Source of the DNA: Sphingomonadales bacterium
Lineage (GTDB): Bacteria; Pseudomonadota; Alphaproteobacteria; Sphingomonadales; Sphingomonadaceae
Assembly (NCBI GenBank): GCA_027491235.1
Contig: JAIXWO010000022.1
Span: 62,001 to 126,000 of the forward strand
Direction of reading: 5' to 3'
DNA length: 64,000 nucleotides
Shown: piece after piece, positions 7,487 to 16,446 of the stretch
Numbering within the stretch: the first letter of the stretch is position 1
Layout: each line of letters begins with the position of its first letter
Program-made: the position numbers and the translations under genes
The notes under the pieces: model-generated
The model's input: the letters and a program-made list of their open reading frames with translations, nothing else
Databases searched by the model: none
What the model was told of the DNA's origin: nothing

Positions 7487-8574
7487 TGAAGCGGCTCCTT
7501 CTTCTTCTCGCCGCCCTAGTTGCGACGCCGCTGCACGCCGAACGGATCAAGGATCTCGGCGCGTTTGAAGGCCTGCGCGCGAACCAGCTGACTGGCTACG
7601 GCATCGTCGTTGGCCTTGCAGGAACAGGCGATGATAGCCTTGATTATGCGACGCAGGGCATGAAGGGCGCCATCTCCCGCTTCGGCCTGACGCTCCCCGC
7701 CGGCATCAACCCCGCGCTCAAAAACGCAGCGGCTGTGATGATCACAGCGGAACTCCCGCCCTTTGCCAAGCCGGGTCAACGGCTCGACGTCACCATCTCC
7801 GCCATTGGTAAGGCCAAGAGCCTGCGCGGTGGCACGCTCATCATGTCGCCGCTCTATGGGGCGGACGGAAACATTTACGCCATGGCGCAGGGCAACCTCG
7901 TCGTGGGCGGCCTTGGTGTCGATGCAGCTGATGGCTCCAAGCTGTCGGTCAACATTCCGTCGGCGGGTCGGATAGACGGTGGCGCCTCGGTAGAACGCGC
8001 GGTCGACACCGGCTTTGCGACGTCCGATATGTTGACCTTCAACCTCGCCAATCCTGATCTGACGAACGCGCGTCTGGTCGCGGATGCGATCAATCGCCTC
8101 GCTGGCAATGGGGCCGCACGGGCGATGGACGGCGTGTCGATCGCGATCAGCGCCCCCGATGGCGCAGAAGCGCGGCTGCGCTTGATGAGCGCCATTGAGA
8201 ACCTTCAGGTCACACCGACCGAGCCGCCCGCGCGCGTCATCATCAATTCGCGCACCGGGACAGTCGTTATCAACGGCGCGGTCCGGGTTGCGCCTGCGGC
8301 TGTGACGCACGGGACGCTGACTGTGAAGGTCGATGAGAACCCCATGGTCGTACAGCCTGCACCGTTCAGCCGCGGCCAAACCGCGCTGGAGCTCGCAAGC
8401 GACATTGTTGTGGAGGAGCAACGCAATCCAATGATGCTCATGAAGCGCGGCGCATCGCTCTCCGACATCGTGAAGGCCGTCAACAAGCTGGGTGTTTCAG
8501 CGGGCGACCTTGTGGCCATCCTTCAGGCCCTCAAACAGGCGGGCGCCCTTCAAGCTGAACTGGTGATCTTGTGA
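7486..8574 (+). CDS. flgI: FlgI, P-ring protein
   Basis: A 362-residue protein, normal FlgI length. A signal peptide (MKRLLLLLAALVATPLHA) is followed by the conserved RIKDLGAFEGLRANQLTGYG and IVVGLAGTGDDS. The C-terminus, with VNKLGVSAGDLVAILQALKQ, is diagnostic. FlgI polymerises in the peptidoglycan layer as the P-ring with help from FlgA, encoded divergently at 2819-3256. Start and stop overlap both neighbours (TGATG with flgH, GTGA with the next gene). Confidence 0.97.
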   Translation: MKRLLLLLAALVATPLHAERIKDLGAFEGLRANQLTGYGIVVGLAGTGDDSLDYATQGMKGAISRFGLTLPAGINPALKNAAAVMITAELPPFAKPGQRLDVTISAIGKAKSLRGGTLIMSPLYGADGNIYAMAQGNLVVGGLGVDAADGSKLSVNIPSAGRIDGGASVERAVDTGFATSDMLTFNLANPDLTNARLVADAINRLAGNGAARAMDGVSIAISAPDGAEARLRLMSAIENLQVTPTEPPARVIINSRTGTVVINGAVRVAPAAVTHGTLTVKVDENPMVVQPAPFSRGQTALELASDIVVEEQRNPMMLMKRGASLSDIVKAVNKLGVSAGDLVAILQALKQAGALQAELVIL

Positions 8575-8843
8575 TCAACTCCGTTTCCTCCACCTCGGCA
8601 ACCAAGCCCGTTGACCCCGCGCTGCGCAAGGCCGCGCAGGGCTTTGAGGCGTTGTTCCTCCGGCAGGTCATTGGCTCGATGCGGCAGGCCAAGCTGGGCG
8701 ACGATCTCTTCGGGTCGAGCGCGACGAACACCTATCGGGAGATGTCGGACAAGCAGCTGGCAGACTCGCTGGCACAAAAGGGATCAATCGGAATTGCCGC
8801 GTTGGTGGAGGCGCAGCTTTCGCAAAAGGGTGACGATCGATGA
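8571..8843 (+). CDS. flgJ: FlgJ N-terminal-type rod-cap protein
   Basis: A 90-residue protein starting with GTG that overlaps the flgI stop by four bases. LRKAAQGFEALFLRQVIGSM followed by the SATNTYREMSDKQLADSLAQ stretch is the rod-binding domain of FlgJ, which scaffolds rod polymerisation. Enterobacterial FlgJ (about 310 residues) continues into a glucosaminidase domain that is missing here. The lytic transglycosylase at 1309-2118 probably supplies that activity in trans. An ATGA junction couples it to flgK. Confidence 0.9.
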   Translation: MINSVSSTSATKPVDPALRKAAQGFEALFLRQVIGSMRQAKLGDDLFGSSATNTYREMSDKQLADSLAQKGSIGIAALVEAQLSQKGDDR

Positions 8844-10126
8844 CCGATATCATGGCGCTCGGCCTGACGAGCGTGAAGGCTTTTACGCAGGGGCTCGCCA
8901 CAATCAGCGACAACGTCGCCAACGCGCAGACCCCCGGTTATGCCCGCCGGTCCACGCGGATCGAAGATGGAACGGTCATCCGGTACGCGGATGAGTGGCG
9001 CAATAATGAATCGCGCATTGCCTCTGGCCTTGCCACGCAAGCCAGTACGCGATTGAACTGGCTGGAATCGGCTGAACGGGCGCTGGATGATGGCGAAACG
9101 GGGATTGGCCAGCGCGTCGGCGCCGTCTTCAACCGTGCAGAAGAGCTCGCGGCCGACCCTAACAGCGTTGCCCGCCGCAGCGCTTATCTCCAGTCGATCG
9201 ACGATGCCGCGATCTCGTTTCGCACGACAGCATCAGGGCTGAAGTCTTCATCGGAAGGCATCGCCTCTCAGGCGCAGCAGACGGTGACGAGTGTGAATAG
9301 CGACCTCAAAGGCCTGCTCAACGTCAATCAGACCCTGCTTGCCACGCCGCAAGGAACAAGCGGCTATGCCTCGCTGCTGGATCAACGGGACCGGCTGTTG
9401 ACCAACTTGTCTCGGGCCGTGCCCGTTGATGTCTCTTTGGACTTTCGCGGGGTCGCAACCGTCCGCATGAGCGGGACGGGGGTCACTCTGCTCAATCCTG
9501 ACGCGGCCGGGACGATGGGCGTCACCGCTGCTGCCAACGGAACTCTCACCTTCTCCGCGACACAACCCGACGGGACGGCCTCTGATGTCATCCCTCCGGG
9601 CGGATCACTGGCCGGGATGTCGAGTGCCGCGGCAGACATTGCCGAACAACGTGCATCTGTCGATGCCCTCGCGGCGAAGTTTGCAGATCTGATCAACAGC
9701 AATCAAGCCGCCGGCAGGACAAAGAGCGGCAATCCGGGTGGCCCGCTTTTGGAGATGGGGGCAGATGGCGCCCTGACCATCGCCGCGCTCGATGTAAGTG
9801 TCGACGCGCTTGCGACATCCAATGGCACAGCGGATAATGCCAATCTGCTCGCCCTCAATGCAGCGCGCCGCGATTCCGGCATTGAAACGGCGTGGACCGC
9901 CATCGTCTCCAGCCACGCCCAGAAGGTGCAGTCGGCAAAGCTGGTTCAGGAATCCTCGCAATCCCGCAGCGAGGCCGCTGATGAAGCGCGTGACCAGCTG
10001 AGTGGCGTCGATCTCGACCGCGAGGCGGTGGAGCTTATGCGCCTGCAGCAATCTTACGAAGCGGCCGCCCGCGTCATTCAGGTCGCGCGCGAGATGCTTC
10101 AGTCCATCAACGACATCGGCGGATAG
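8840..10126 (+). CDS. flgK: FlgK, hook-filament junction protein 1
   Basis: A 428-residue HAP1. The N-terminal LGLTSVKAFTQGLATISDNV with ANAQTPGYARRS is the axial-protein signature, and the LLDQRDRLLTNLSRAVPVDV stretch near residue 180 is a FlgK hallmark. The C-terminus VDLDREAVELMRLQQSYEAA with ARVIQVAREML is typical. It joins hook and filament outside the cell. It is shorter than enterobacterial FlgK (about 550), consistent with a reduced outer domain. It is coupled to flgJ by ATGA. Confidence 0.94.
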   Translation: MTDIMALGLTSVKAFTQGLATISDNVANAQTPGYARRSTRIEDGTVIRYADEWRNNESRIASGLATQASTRLNWLESAERALDDGETGIGQRVGAVFNRAEELAADPNSVARRSAYLQSIDDAAISFRTTASGLKSSSEGIASQAQQTVTSVNSDLKGLLNVNQTLLATPQGTSGYASLLDQRDRLLTNLSRAVPVDVSLDFRGVATVRMSGTGVTLLNPDAAGTMGVTAAANGTLTFSATQPDGTASDVIPPGGSLAGMSSAAADIAEQRASVDALAAKFADLINSNQAAGRTKSGNPGGPLLEMGADGALTIAALDVSVDALATSNGTADNANLLALNAARRDSGIETAWTAIVSSHAQKVQSAKLVQESSQSRSEAADEARDQLSGVDLDREAVELMRLQQSYEAAARVIQVAREMLQSINDIGG

Positions 10127-10136
10127 GAGAACTGAT

Positions 10137-10979
10137 ATGCCCGGATTGACCGGAACCCGCCTCTCTCTTGAGATTTCGCGTCAGCTTTCGATGGCGCGTA
10201 ACCTGCTGAAGACGCAAATCCAGATCGGCACCGGAAAGCGTATCGAACGCGCGTCTGACGATCCCGGTGCTGCGGCGCGCGTTGCGCAATTGGTGCGCAC
10301 GCAATCCAATGTCCAAAGCTGGAGCTCGAATGTGACGCTGGCGCAGTCATTGACGAGCCATGCGGACTCCATCCTGTCGCAATTGTCGGACCGTGCCGTG
10401 CAGGCCCAGTCGAGCTATGTGTCGGCAGGCGACAGTTCCTTGGGTGCGGAATACCGCGCGGCGGTGGCCAATGAGCTCCGCTCAATTGCTCTCGAAATGA
10501 GCGAGATGGCAACAACCCGCAACAGCCTTGATGAACCGCTGTTTGCGTCGAGCAATGCGGCAAAGATTCCTGTGGCCGATGGCTTGCAGGTCGCCCCCGT
10601 TCCATCGGCGGATGAGGTGTTCCAGACCGGTGGGGTATCGTTGGCCCAGCAGCTTCGCGATGCGGCGGCGGCGCTGGAAATTGCCGACCCCGTGGCGCGC
10701 CGGGCCGCCTATGGCCAATCGATCCAGAAGCTCAACGATATGGTTGAGCATATTGCGACGGTTCGATCAGATATTGGTGTGCGGGGCGGGCGTCTGGACG
10801 CTTTGGAAAACCGTTTGGCTGAACAACAGATCGAATTGACCGCCGAGCGTTCCGGCCTGGAAGATACAGACATTACCGAAGCGGTGGCCCGTCTGAATTC
10901 CCAGCAGTTGACGTTGGAGGCCGCGCAAGCCGCCTTTGCCCGGATCAGCAAGAAGACGCTGTTCGATATTCTGCAATAG
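10137..10979 (+). CDS. flgL: FlgL, hook-filament junction protein 3
   Basis: A 280-residue flagellin-fold protein. The start at 10137 follows GGAGAACTGAT and a 10-base gap from flgK; the longer in-frame reading from 10002 overlaps flgK and is rejected. The N-terminal QIGTGKRIERASDDPGAAAR corresponds to the flagellin D0/D1 motif (S/T-G-x-R-I-x-x-A-x-D-D-P). The C-terminal DTDITEAVARLNSQQLTLEA is the matching D0 helix. Position after flgK and length favour FlgL over flagellin. It ends the flgB-flgL operon. Confidence 0.9.
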   Translation: MPGLTGTRLSLEISRQLSMARNLLKTQIQIGTGKRIERASDDPGAAARVAQLVRTQSNVQSWSSNVTLAQSLTSHADSILSQLSDRAVQAQSSYVSAGDSSLGAEYRAAVANELRSIALEMSEMATTRNSLDEPLFASSNAAKIPVADGLQVAPVPSADEVFQTGGVSLAQQLRDAAAALEIADPVARRAAYGQSIQKLNDMVEHIATVRSDIGVRGGRLDALENRLAEQQIELTAERSGLEDTDITEAVARLNSQQLTLEAAQAAFARISKKTLFDILQ

Positions 10980-11070
10980 CCCTCAATTTTGGCGGCGTTC
11001 GGTCGTTACCCAACAGTGACAGCAGAGCAGTCCGGTGGGGATTGCTGATTGAGGACAGGTCTCGCTTTCG

Positions 11071-11934
11071 ATGTTTCCGGCAATTGGTCTTGTTGTGCTT
11101 TTGGGCCTCGTGTTCGGGGGGTTCGCCCTTACGGGCGGCGATCTTGGCCCTGTCATGCACGCCTTGCCGCACGAAATGCTCATCATCGGTGGTGCGGCGC
11201 TCGGGGCGTTGATCATCGGCAATTCCGGCGCTGATCTAAAGGCGCTCGGCGCGGGCTTTGGCAAGGTGTTCAAAGGCCCAAAGTACAAGAAGCAGGATTA
11301 TCTCGACTGCATCTTCCTTGTGTCCAAGCTGATGAAGATGCTGCGCACGGATGGCCCGGTGGCCGTTGAGCCGCATATTGAAGATCCCAAATCTTCGGCC
11401 ATCTTCGGCGAGTTTCCAAAGCTTCTGACAGACTCCACGCTCATTCACATGATCTGCGATACGCTGCGGTTGGTGGTCGTTTCGTCCGGGACACTTGATC
11501 CGCACGCCGTTGAAGACGTGATGGACAACGGCATTAAGGCGCACCACCATCACGCTATAAAACCGGCAGAAGACATGCAGGGATTGGCCGACGCATTGCC
11601 CGCGCTCGGGATTGTAGCCGCCGTTCTCGGCGTTGTGAAAACGATGGGGTCCATCGACAAGCCGCCGTCTGTGCTTGGTGGAATGATCGGTTCAGCGCTG
11701 GTCGGGACGTTCCTTGGCGTGTTGCTGGCTTATGGCATCGTCGGCCCGTTCGCGAGCCGCTGTAAAGCGGTGATCGAGGAAGACGGGGCCATGTATCAAG
11801 TCGTCAAGCAGATCATTGTCGCGTCACTGCACGGTCACCCGCTGCCGCTGGTGATCGAGGCAGCGCGCTCGGGTATCGCCCATCACAACCAGCCAAGCTT
11901 TGCCGATGTGTTTGACGGCATGCGGGGTCGCTAG
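11071..11934 (+). CDS. motA: MotA, flagellar stator proton-channel subunit
   Basis: A 287-residue inner-membrane protein with four hydrophobic segments: two at the N-terminus (MFPAIGLVVLLGLVFGGFAL and MLIIGGAALGALIIG) and two after residue 170 (LPALGIVAAVLGVVKTMG and GSALVGTFLGVLLAYGIVG). The central cytoplasmic loop interacts with FliG. The conserved prolines of the channel region (ALPALGIVAAVLG) are present. Together with MotB it forms the torque-generating stator. A 91-base gap separates it from flgL, so it may have its own promoter, although I could not identify one there. Confidence 0.95.
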   Translation: MFPAIGLVVLLGLVFGGFALTGGDLGPVMHALPHEMLIIGGAALGALIIGNSGADLKALGAGFGKVFKGPKYKKQDYLDCIFLVSKLMKMLRTDGPVAVEPHIEDPKSSAIFGEFPKLLTDSTLIHMICDTLRLVVVSSGTLDPHAVEDVMDNGIKAHHHHAIKPAEDMQGLADALPALGIVAAVLGVVKTMGSIDKPPSVLGGMIGSALVGTFLGVLLAYGIVGPFASRCKAVIEEDGAMYQVVKQIIVASLHGHPLPLVIEAARSGIAHHNQPSFADVFDGMRGR

Positions 11935-11937
11935 ACG

Positions 11938-12786
11938 ATGAGCGTCCAGAACCAGGTCCGCCCGATCATCGTCAAGAAGATCATCGATGGCGGCCATGGC
12001 GGCCATCATGGTGGGGCGTGGAAAGTGGCCTATGCCGATTTCGTGACAGCGATGATGGCGTTCTTCCTGTTGATGTGGCTGCTTGGTGCGACAACCGAGA
12101 AGCAGCGCAAGTCGATCGCCGATTACTTCGCCCCGACGACCGCCATGACGCGGACAGAAAGCGCTGGCGGCAACGGCCTGTTCGGCGGCTCGTCGATCAC
12201 CTCTGTCGATAAATACCCCAATGCGGCCGGGCAGACGGGTTCGAGGTCCCTGACCATTCCCAGGGACGCTACAGGCGGCCCCAAGGAAGCCTCAGGCGCC
12301 AAAAAGGAAAGTGACCGCCGCCGGTTTGAGAATATTCGCGACGTCATCATGAAGCGCATGATGGCTAACCCCAACCTGCGCCGGCTGGCCAAGAATATGC
12401 GCTTTACTGAGACCGAAGAAGGGCTGCGGATCGACCTTGTCGATGAATCCGACTTCTCCATGTTTGGCATGGGGACGGATCGGATGACGCCGGATGCCAT
12501 CCAGATGCTGCGAGAGGTGGGCGACGTCATCCGACAGGTTCCCAATGGCATCAAAATCCGCGGTCATACCGATAGCTTCACATGGGAAAAGGACCCGCGC
12601 GGCGCGAACAACTGGCGCCTTTCGGTAGAACGCGCGGAAGTGACCCGCCGCTTCCTCGCTGGACTGCGGATCGAAAATGAACGGTTCATGCGGATTGAGG
12701 GCGTCGCCGATCGCGAGCCCTATAATCCGGAAGATGGCTTTGATCCCCGCAACCGTCGGATGTCGATCATCCTCGGCTGGAGCTGA
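11938..12786 (+). CDS. motB: MotB, flagellar stator peptidoglycan-anchored subunit
   Basis: A 282-residue protein beginning with a His/Gly-rich cytoplasmic tail, then a single membrane helix containing AYADFVTAMMAFFLLMWLL, with Asp34 as the expected proton-binding residue. An OmpA-like peptidoglycan-binding domain follows from about residue 150: IRGHTDSF, then NWRLSVERAEVTRRFL and a terminal RNRRMSIIL. The length is normal. It lies three bases after motA. Its stop abuts the convergent leuA stop with no spacer. Confidence 0.95.
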   Translation: MSVQNQVRPIIVKKIIDGGHGGHHGGAWKVAYADFVTAMMAFFLLMWLLGATTEKQRKSIADYFAPTTAMTRTESAGGNGLFGGSSITSVDKYPNAAGQTGSRSLTIPRDATGGPKEASGAKKESDRRRFENIRDVIMKRMMANPNLRRLAKNMRFTETEEGLRIDLVDESDFSMFGMGTDRMTPDAIQMLREVGDVIRQVPNGIKIRGHTDSFTWEKDPRGANNWRLSVERAEVTRRFLAGLRIENERFMRIEGVADREPYNPEDGFDPRNRRMSIILGWS

Positions 12787-14454
12787 TCAGGCCCGAAGCG
12801 CGTTAGCGGCACTCAGGACGGCGCGGACGCTGGCGGTGGCCACATCCTCGTCAATGCCCACACCCCAGACGGTCTTGCCGTCAGCAGTCTTGCATTCGAC
12901 ATAGGCAGCGGCCTTCACGCCCGTGCCTTGGCCCATGGCGTGTTCGCTATAATCTTCAATCTCCAGCGACAGACCAAAGCTGTCGCGGATGGTGGAGACG
13001 ACCGAAGAAATCAGGCCATTGCCGCGGCCGGAGACCGACTGTTCCTGACCGTCGATCACAACCTTGCCGGCGAAGATGCGCTCGCCATTGGCCGCGCGCG
13101 TCTCTTCATAGTCGACCAGCTGGAAATGCTGCGGCGTGTTCAGGCAATAGGTCTTCTGGAAGACGGCCCAGATGTCGTCTGCGTAAAGCTCCCGACCGGT
13201 CTCATCGGCGAGTTCCTGCACCCGACGGCTGAAATGCGCCTGCATCTTCTTGGGCAGTTTCAGGCCCTGATCCTGTTCGAGCACCCAAGCGAAGCCGCCC
13301 TTGCCGGACTGCGAGTTGACGCGAATGACCGCTTCATAGCTGCGTCCAAGATCCGCCGGGTCGATAGGCAGATAGGGGACTTCCCAGAAATCATCATTGC
13401 GCGATTCTTGGGCGGCAAAGCCCTTTTTGATTGCGTCCTGATGGCTGCCAGAAAATGCTGTGAACACCAATTCGCCCGCATAAGGGTGGCGGGGGTGGAC
13501 GGGCAGTTGGTTGCAATACTCAACGGTCTTGATGACTTCATCAATGTCCGAAAAGTCGAGGCCGGGGTTCAGCCCTTGCGTGTACATGTTCAGCGCAACA
13601 GTCACGAGATCACAGTTGCCGGTGCGTTCGCCATTGCCGAACAGGCAGCCTTCAACACGGTCGGCACCCGCCATCAGACCCAGCTCGGTAGCGGCCACGC
13701 CCGTGCCACGGTCATTGTGCGCGTGCAGGCTGATGATGACGCTGTCACGATTGGGGATGTTGCGGCCGAAATATTCGATTTGGTCGGCGTAGATGTTGGG
13801 CGTCGCTGCCTCGACTGTGGCCGGCAGATTGAAGATAATCGGCTTGTCCGGTGTCGGCTTCAGGACATCCATAACGGCTGCACAGCATTCGATGCTGAAG
13901 TCGATTTCAGCGGTCGAAAATGTCTCCGGCGAATATTCAAAGCGCCAATCCGTATCGGGCTGCTTGGCAGCTTCGTCGCGCAGATATTTGGCACCTGCAA
14001 TCGCGATGTCCTTCACCTGCGCCTGATCCATCTGGAAGACGATCTTGCGCCAAGCGGGGGAGACGGCGTTGTAGACGTGGACGATGGCCGTCTTGGCGCC
14101 GCGCAGGCTTTCAAAGCTGGTGCGGATCAGGTCCTCGCGCGATTGGGTCAGCACCTGAATAACGACGTCATCAGGGATGCGACCGGACTGAACAAGGCCC
14201 GAGATGAAGTCAAATTCGGTCGCGCCGGCGCTTGGGAAACCGACTTCGATTTCCTTCAAGCCAACCTTCAGCAACAAGTCAAAGAAGCGCGTCTTCTTCT
14301 CGGCATCCATCGGATCGACGAGGGCCTGATTGCCGTCGCGCATGTCGGTGGAGAGCCAGCGTGGAGCCTTGGTGATCGTCTGGCTGGGCCATTGACGGTC
14401 GGGCAAATTGATCTGCGGGAAGGGGCGATATTTGGTCGATGGATTGCGCAGCAT
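12787..14454 (-). CDS. leuA: 2-isopropylmalate synthase
   Basis: A 555-residue LeuA of the type-2 family (about 560 residues). It condenses acetyl-CoA with 2-oxoisovalerate in the first step of leucine synthesis. The DRDG-equivalent [14 protein letters not shown] lies at about residues 36-49, with the catalytic and metal-binding [11 protein letters not shown] near 243-253. The C-terminal LeuA dimer/regulatory domain follows ([20 protein letters not shown]). The gene is preceded by a leader peptide rich in leucine codons (14543-14590), suggesting attenuation. It lies convergent to motB with no intergenic base. Confidence 0.96.
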   Translation of the reverse strand: MLRNPSTKYRPFPQINLPDRQWPSQTITKAPRWLSTDMRDGNQALVDPMDAEKKTRFFDLLLKVGLKEIEVGFPSAGATEFDFISGLVQSGRIPDDVVIQVLTQSREDLIRTSFESLRGAKTAIVHVYNAVSPAWRKIVFQMDQAQVKDIAIAGAKYLRDEAAKQPDTDWRFEYSPETFSTAEIDFSIECCAAVMDVLKPTPDKPIIFNLPATVEAATPNIYADQIEYFGRNIPNRDSVIISLHAHNDRGTGVAATELGLMAGADRVEGCLFGNGERTGNCDLVTVALNMYTQGLNPGLDFSDIDEVIKTVEYCNQLPVHPRHPYAGELVFTAFSGSHQDAIKKGFAAQESRNDDFWEVPYLPIDPADLGRSYEAVIRVNSQSGKGGFAWVLEQDQGLKLPKKMQAHFSRRVQELADETGRELYADDIWAVFQKTYCLNTPQHFQLVDYEETRAANGERIFAGKVVIDGQEQSVSGRGNGLISSVVSTIRDSFGLSLEIEDYSEHAMGQGTGVKAAAYVECKTADGKTVWGVGIDEDVATASVRAVLSAANALRA

Positions 14455-14507
14455 GATGTCTTCTCTTCAAAAGCCGGTTGGGTTTGGTCTGATGTCCCTT
14501 AGGCAGC

Positions 14508-14554
14508 GCGGTGTGCCAGGGCACACGCGGATACGAACGCGCCTAAGGGCGCGT
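14508..14554 (-). promoter_or_regulatory. Mutually exclusive hairpins of the leuA leader (attenuator-like)
   Basis: Three structures can be drawn in the leader RNA. A hairpin ACGCGCC-CTTA-GGCGCGT covers 14537-14554 and includes the leader stop codon. A hairpin with GTGTGCC and GGCACAC arms covers 14511-14526. A third segment, GCCTAAGGG (minus strand, about 14496-14504), is complementary to the CCCTTAGGC inside the first hairpin, so it competes with it. Such alternation linked to leader translation is typical of attenuators. No strong U-run follows, so the mechanism could be translational or Rho-linked. Confidence 0.5.
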
Positions 14555-14590
14555 AAGTCGAAGAAGAAGAAGGGCCGACCGAATGATCAT
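14543..14590 (-). CDS. leuL: leu operon leader peptide (15 aa)
   Basis: A 15-codon reading frame, MIIRSALLLLRLTRP, with four consecutive leucine codons (CTT x4), an Arg, and a fifth leucine codon, ending in TAG inside a stable hairpin. This is the classic design of a leucine attenuator: ribosome stalling at the Leu codons when charged tRNA-Leu is scarce changes the downstream pairing. It lies 88 bases upstream of leuA on the same strand. No strong ribosome-binding site is visible before the ATG, the main weakness of the call. Confidence 0.65.
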   Translation of the reverse strand: MIIRSALLLLRLTRP

Positions 14591-14707
14591 GATGCGGGGT
14601 CTATGCGTTGATGCTCCGCGAATGTCCAGTGGGCAATTGTGCGCATTTCGTTGCGCCCGCCCGCGCCTTCATGCCACAAGATTGCGAAACAACCAGAGAG
14701 GAACCCG

Positions 14708-15139
14708 ATGAGCGCCGCCAACAGCCCACCCGACACGTTGTATAAGGAAATGGGATTGGTCCGTATTGTCGAGATCGATCCGGTCGGCCGTGCGACGCTT
14801 GAATATATGGCGACGGCCGAACAAAGTCATTCGGGCGGTGTCGTGCAGGGCGGCTTCGTCACCGGCTGGATCGACGCGGCGATGGCGCATGCCGTCTTGG
14901 GCATCCCGGGTCTCGACGCCGTACCGATGACGTTGGAAATCAAGGTGACCTTTTTCGCACCGACCCGGCCCGGACTGGTCGTCGCGGAGGCGTGGGTGGT
15001 GCAGAGCGGACGTCGCACTGCCTTTGTCGAAGGGTCGCTGAAGGACAGTGCAGGCGTCCTCCTTGCCAAGGCCAGCTCCACGATGACGCTCGCCAGCCGC
15101 GCAAAGGTGGAAGCCGCATCGAAAGCCGCTCTGGCGTAA
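14708..15139 (+). CDS. PaaI-family hotdog-fold thioesterase
   Basis: A 143-residue protein with the single-hotdog fold. HSGGVVQGGFVTGWIDAAMA at about 39-58 matches the HGG...D/E-x-x-x-A catalytic region of the PaaI/4-HBT thioesterases. The later TLEIKVTFFAPTRPGLVVAE stretch is the central strand pair. It probably hydrolyses an acyl-CoA; the substrate is unknown. The start at 14708 is preceded by GAGAGGAACCCG and is preferred over the upstream in-frame start. It is divergent from leuA and 29 bases before the epoxide-hydrolase-like gene, likely in one transcript with it. Confidence 0.8.
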   Translation: MSAANSPPDTLYKEMGLVRIVEIDPVGRATLEYMATAEQSHSGGVVQGGFVTGWIDAAMAHAVLGIPGLDAVPMTLEIKVTFFAPTRPGLVVAEAWVVQSGRRTAFVEGSLKDSAGVLLAKASSTMTLASRAKVEAASKAALA

Positions 15140-15168
15140 GCAACGAACGATCAAGCGAGGTATGCACA

Positions 15169-16305
15169 ATGACTGAGATTCATCCCTTCACGCTGGCCGT
15201 CGATCAGGCGGAACTGGACGACCTGCGTGATCGCCTTGAACGCACCCGCTGGCCGGAGGCGGAATTGGTCGAGGACTGGTCGCAAGGCGCCAAGTGCGAA
15301 AAGGTGCGAGCGCTCATCGACTATTGGCGCACAGGCTATGACTGGCGACGCTGCGAGGCGCGCCTTAATGCGCTGGGCCAATTCAAGACGCAGATTGATG
15401 GCCTCGATATCCATTTCCTGCATGTCCGCTCCCCCAATCCGGATGCGTTGCCGCTCATCGTGACGCATGGTTGGCCGGGGTCAGTCTTGGAATTCATGAA
15501 GGTCATAGGTCCGCTGACAGATCCGGCGGCGCATGGCGGTGATCCGGCAGATGCCTTCCATGTCGTTATGCCATCGCTTCCGGGCTTCGGATTTTCGGGC
15601 AAGCCGACCACCACCGGCTGGGGCGTGGAGAAGATCGCGCAAACTTGGGCCGCGCTGATGGCGCGCCTCGGTTACTCGCGCTGGGTGGCACAGGGCGGGG
15701 ACTGGGGTTCTGCCGTAACCAGCGCCATCGGCGCGCAGGCGCCGGATGGGTGCCTTGGCATCCATGTGAACATGCCCATGGCGGGACCTTCGCCAGAAGA
15801 CCTGCAAAACCCCGGCCCGCGGGAACAGCAGGCGCTCGCCAAGCTGCAACATTACCAGCAATGGGATTCCGGTTACTCCAAGCAGCAGGCGACCCGTCCG
15901 CAGACGCTTGGATATGGCCTTGCCGATTCCCCGGTTGGGCAAGCTGCGTGGATCTATGAGAAAATGTGGTCCTGGACCGACAATGACGGCACGCCTGAAA
16001 GCGCGCTGACCATGGATGAGATGCTCGACAACATCATGCTTTATTGGCTGCCCAACACTGCGACATCATCTGCGCGGCTTTACTGGGAAAGCTTCGGCAG
16101 CTTTGCCCCGCGCGACATCCATCTGCCCGCCGGCGTCAGTCTGTTCCCCAAGGAAATCATGCGACCAACGCGCAAATGGGTGGAAACGTCCATGCACCAG
16201 CTCATCCACTGGAATGAGCTGGACAAGGGCGGGCATTTCGCGGCGTGGGAGCAGCCGGACCTCTATGTGAATGAGGTGCGGACGTGCTTCCGACAGTTGC
16301 GGTGA
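15169..16305 (+). CDS. Epoxide hydrolase-like alpha/beta hydrolase (microsomal type)
   Basis: A 378-residue protein with an N-terminal EHN domain (about 3-110: HPFTLAVDQAELDDLRDRLE) followed by an alpha/beta hydrolase core. The oxyanion motif HGWPGS lies at about 100-105, the nucleophile motif GGDWGS with Asp178, and the C-terminal GGHFAAWEQP supplies the catalytic His. The architecture matches microsomal-type epoxide hydrolases. The start at 15169 follows GCGAGGTATGCACA. The real substrate is unknown. It ends convergent to the monooxygenase, with a palindromic repeat between them. Confidence 0.85.
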   Translation: MTEIHPFTLAVDQAELDDLRDRLERTRWPEAELVEDWSQGAKCEKVRALIDYWRTGYDWRRCEARLNALGQFKTQIDGLDIHFLHVRSPNPDALPLIVTHGWPGSVLEFMKVIGPLTDPAAHGGDPADAFHVVMPSLPGFGFSGKPTTTGWGVEKIAQTWAALMARLGYSRWVAQGGDWGSAVTSAIGAQAPDGCLGIHVNMPMAGPSPEDLQNPGPREQQALAKLQHYQQWDSGYSKQQATRPQTLGYGLADSPVGQAAWIYEKMWSWTDNDGTPESALTMDEMLDNIMLYWLPNTATSSARLYWESFGSFAPRDIHLPAGVSLFPKEIMRPTRKWVETSMHQLIHWNELDKGGHFAAWEQPDLYVNEVRTCFRQLR

Positions 16306-16316
16306 TCTCAAGACCT

Positions 16317-16406
16317 ATCCGTTTGTGCTGAGCCTGTCGAAGCACTGTCCTTCCTCTTTGATGCAAAGAAAAGGACGACCCTTCGACGAGCTCAGGGTAA
16401 ACGGAT
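16317..16406. repeat. Sphingomonad-type palindromic repeat, copy A
   Basis: Imperfect inverted repeat with arms ATCCGTTTGTGCTGAGCCTG (continuing TCGAAG) at 16317-16342 and CTTCGACGAGCTCAGGGTAA (continuing ACGGAT) at 16381-16406. The interior has a second nested palindrome (GTCCTTCCTCTTTG with CAAAGAAAAGGAC). It lies between two convergent genes and could act as a bidirectional terminator. A related copy lies at 45158-45253. Confidence 0.75.
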
Positions 16407-16446
16407 CTGAATGAGGCGCACCGCAAACGGTGTACTTTAGCCAGAT

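Noticed and set aside
10980-11070. Sigma-54 or sigma-28 promoter for motA-motB
   Set aside because: TTGGCGG and GATTGCTG sequences are present, but the GG-N10-GC spacing fails and no sigma-28 consensus was found.
12928-14502. Long plus-strand reading frame (524 codons) opposite leuA
   Set aside because: It is a shadow of leuA caused by GC-rich codon use; leuA has full conserved motifs and the antisense frame has no recognisable domain.
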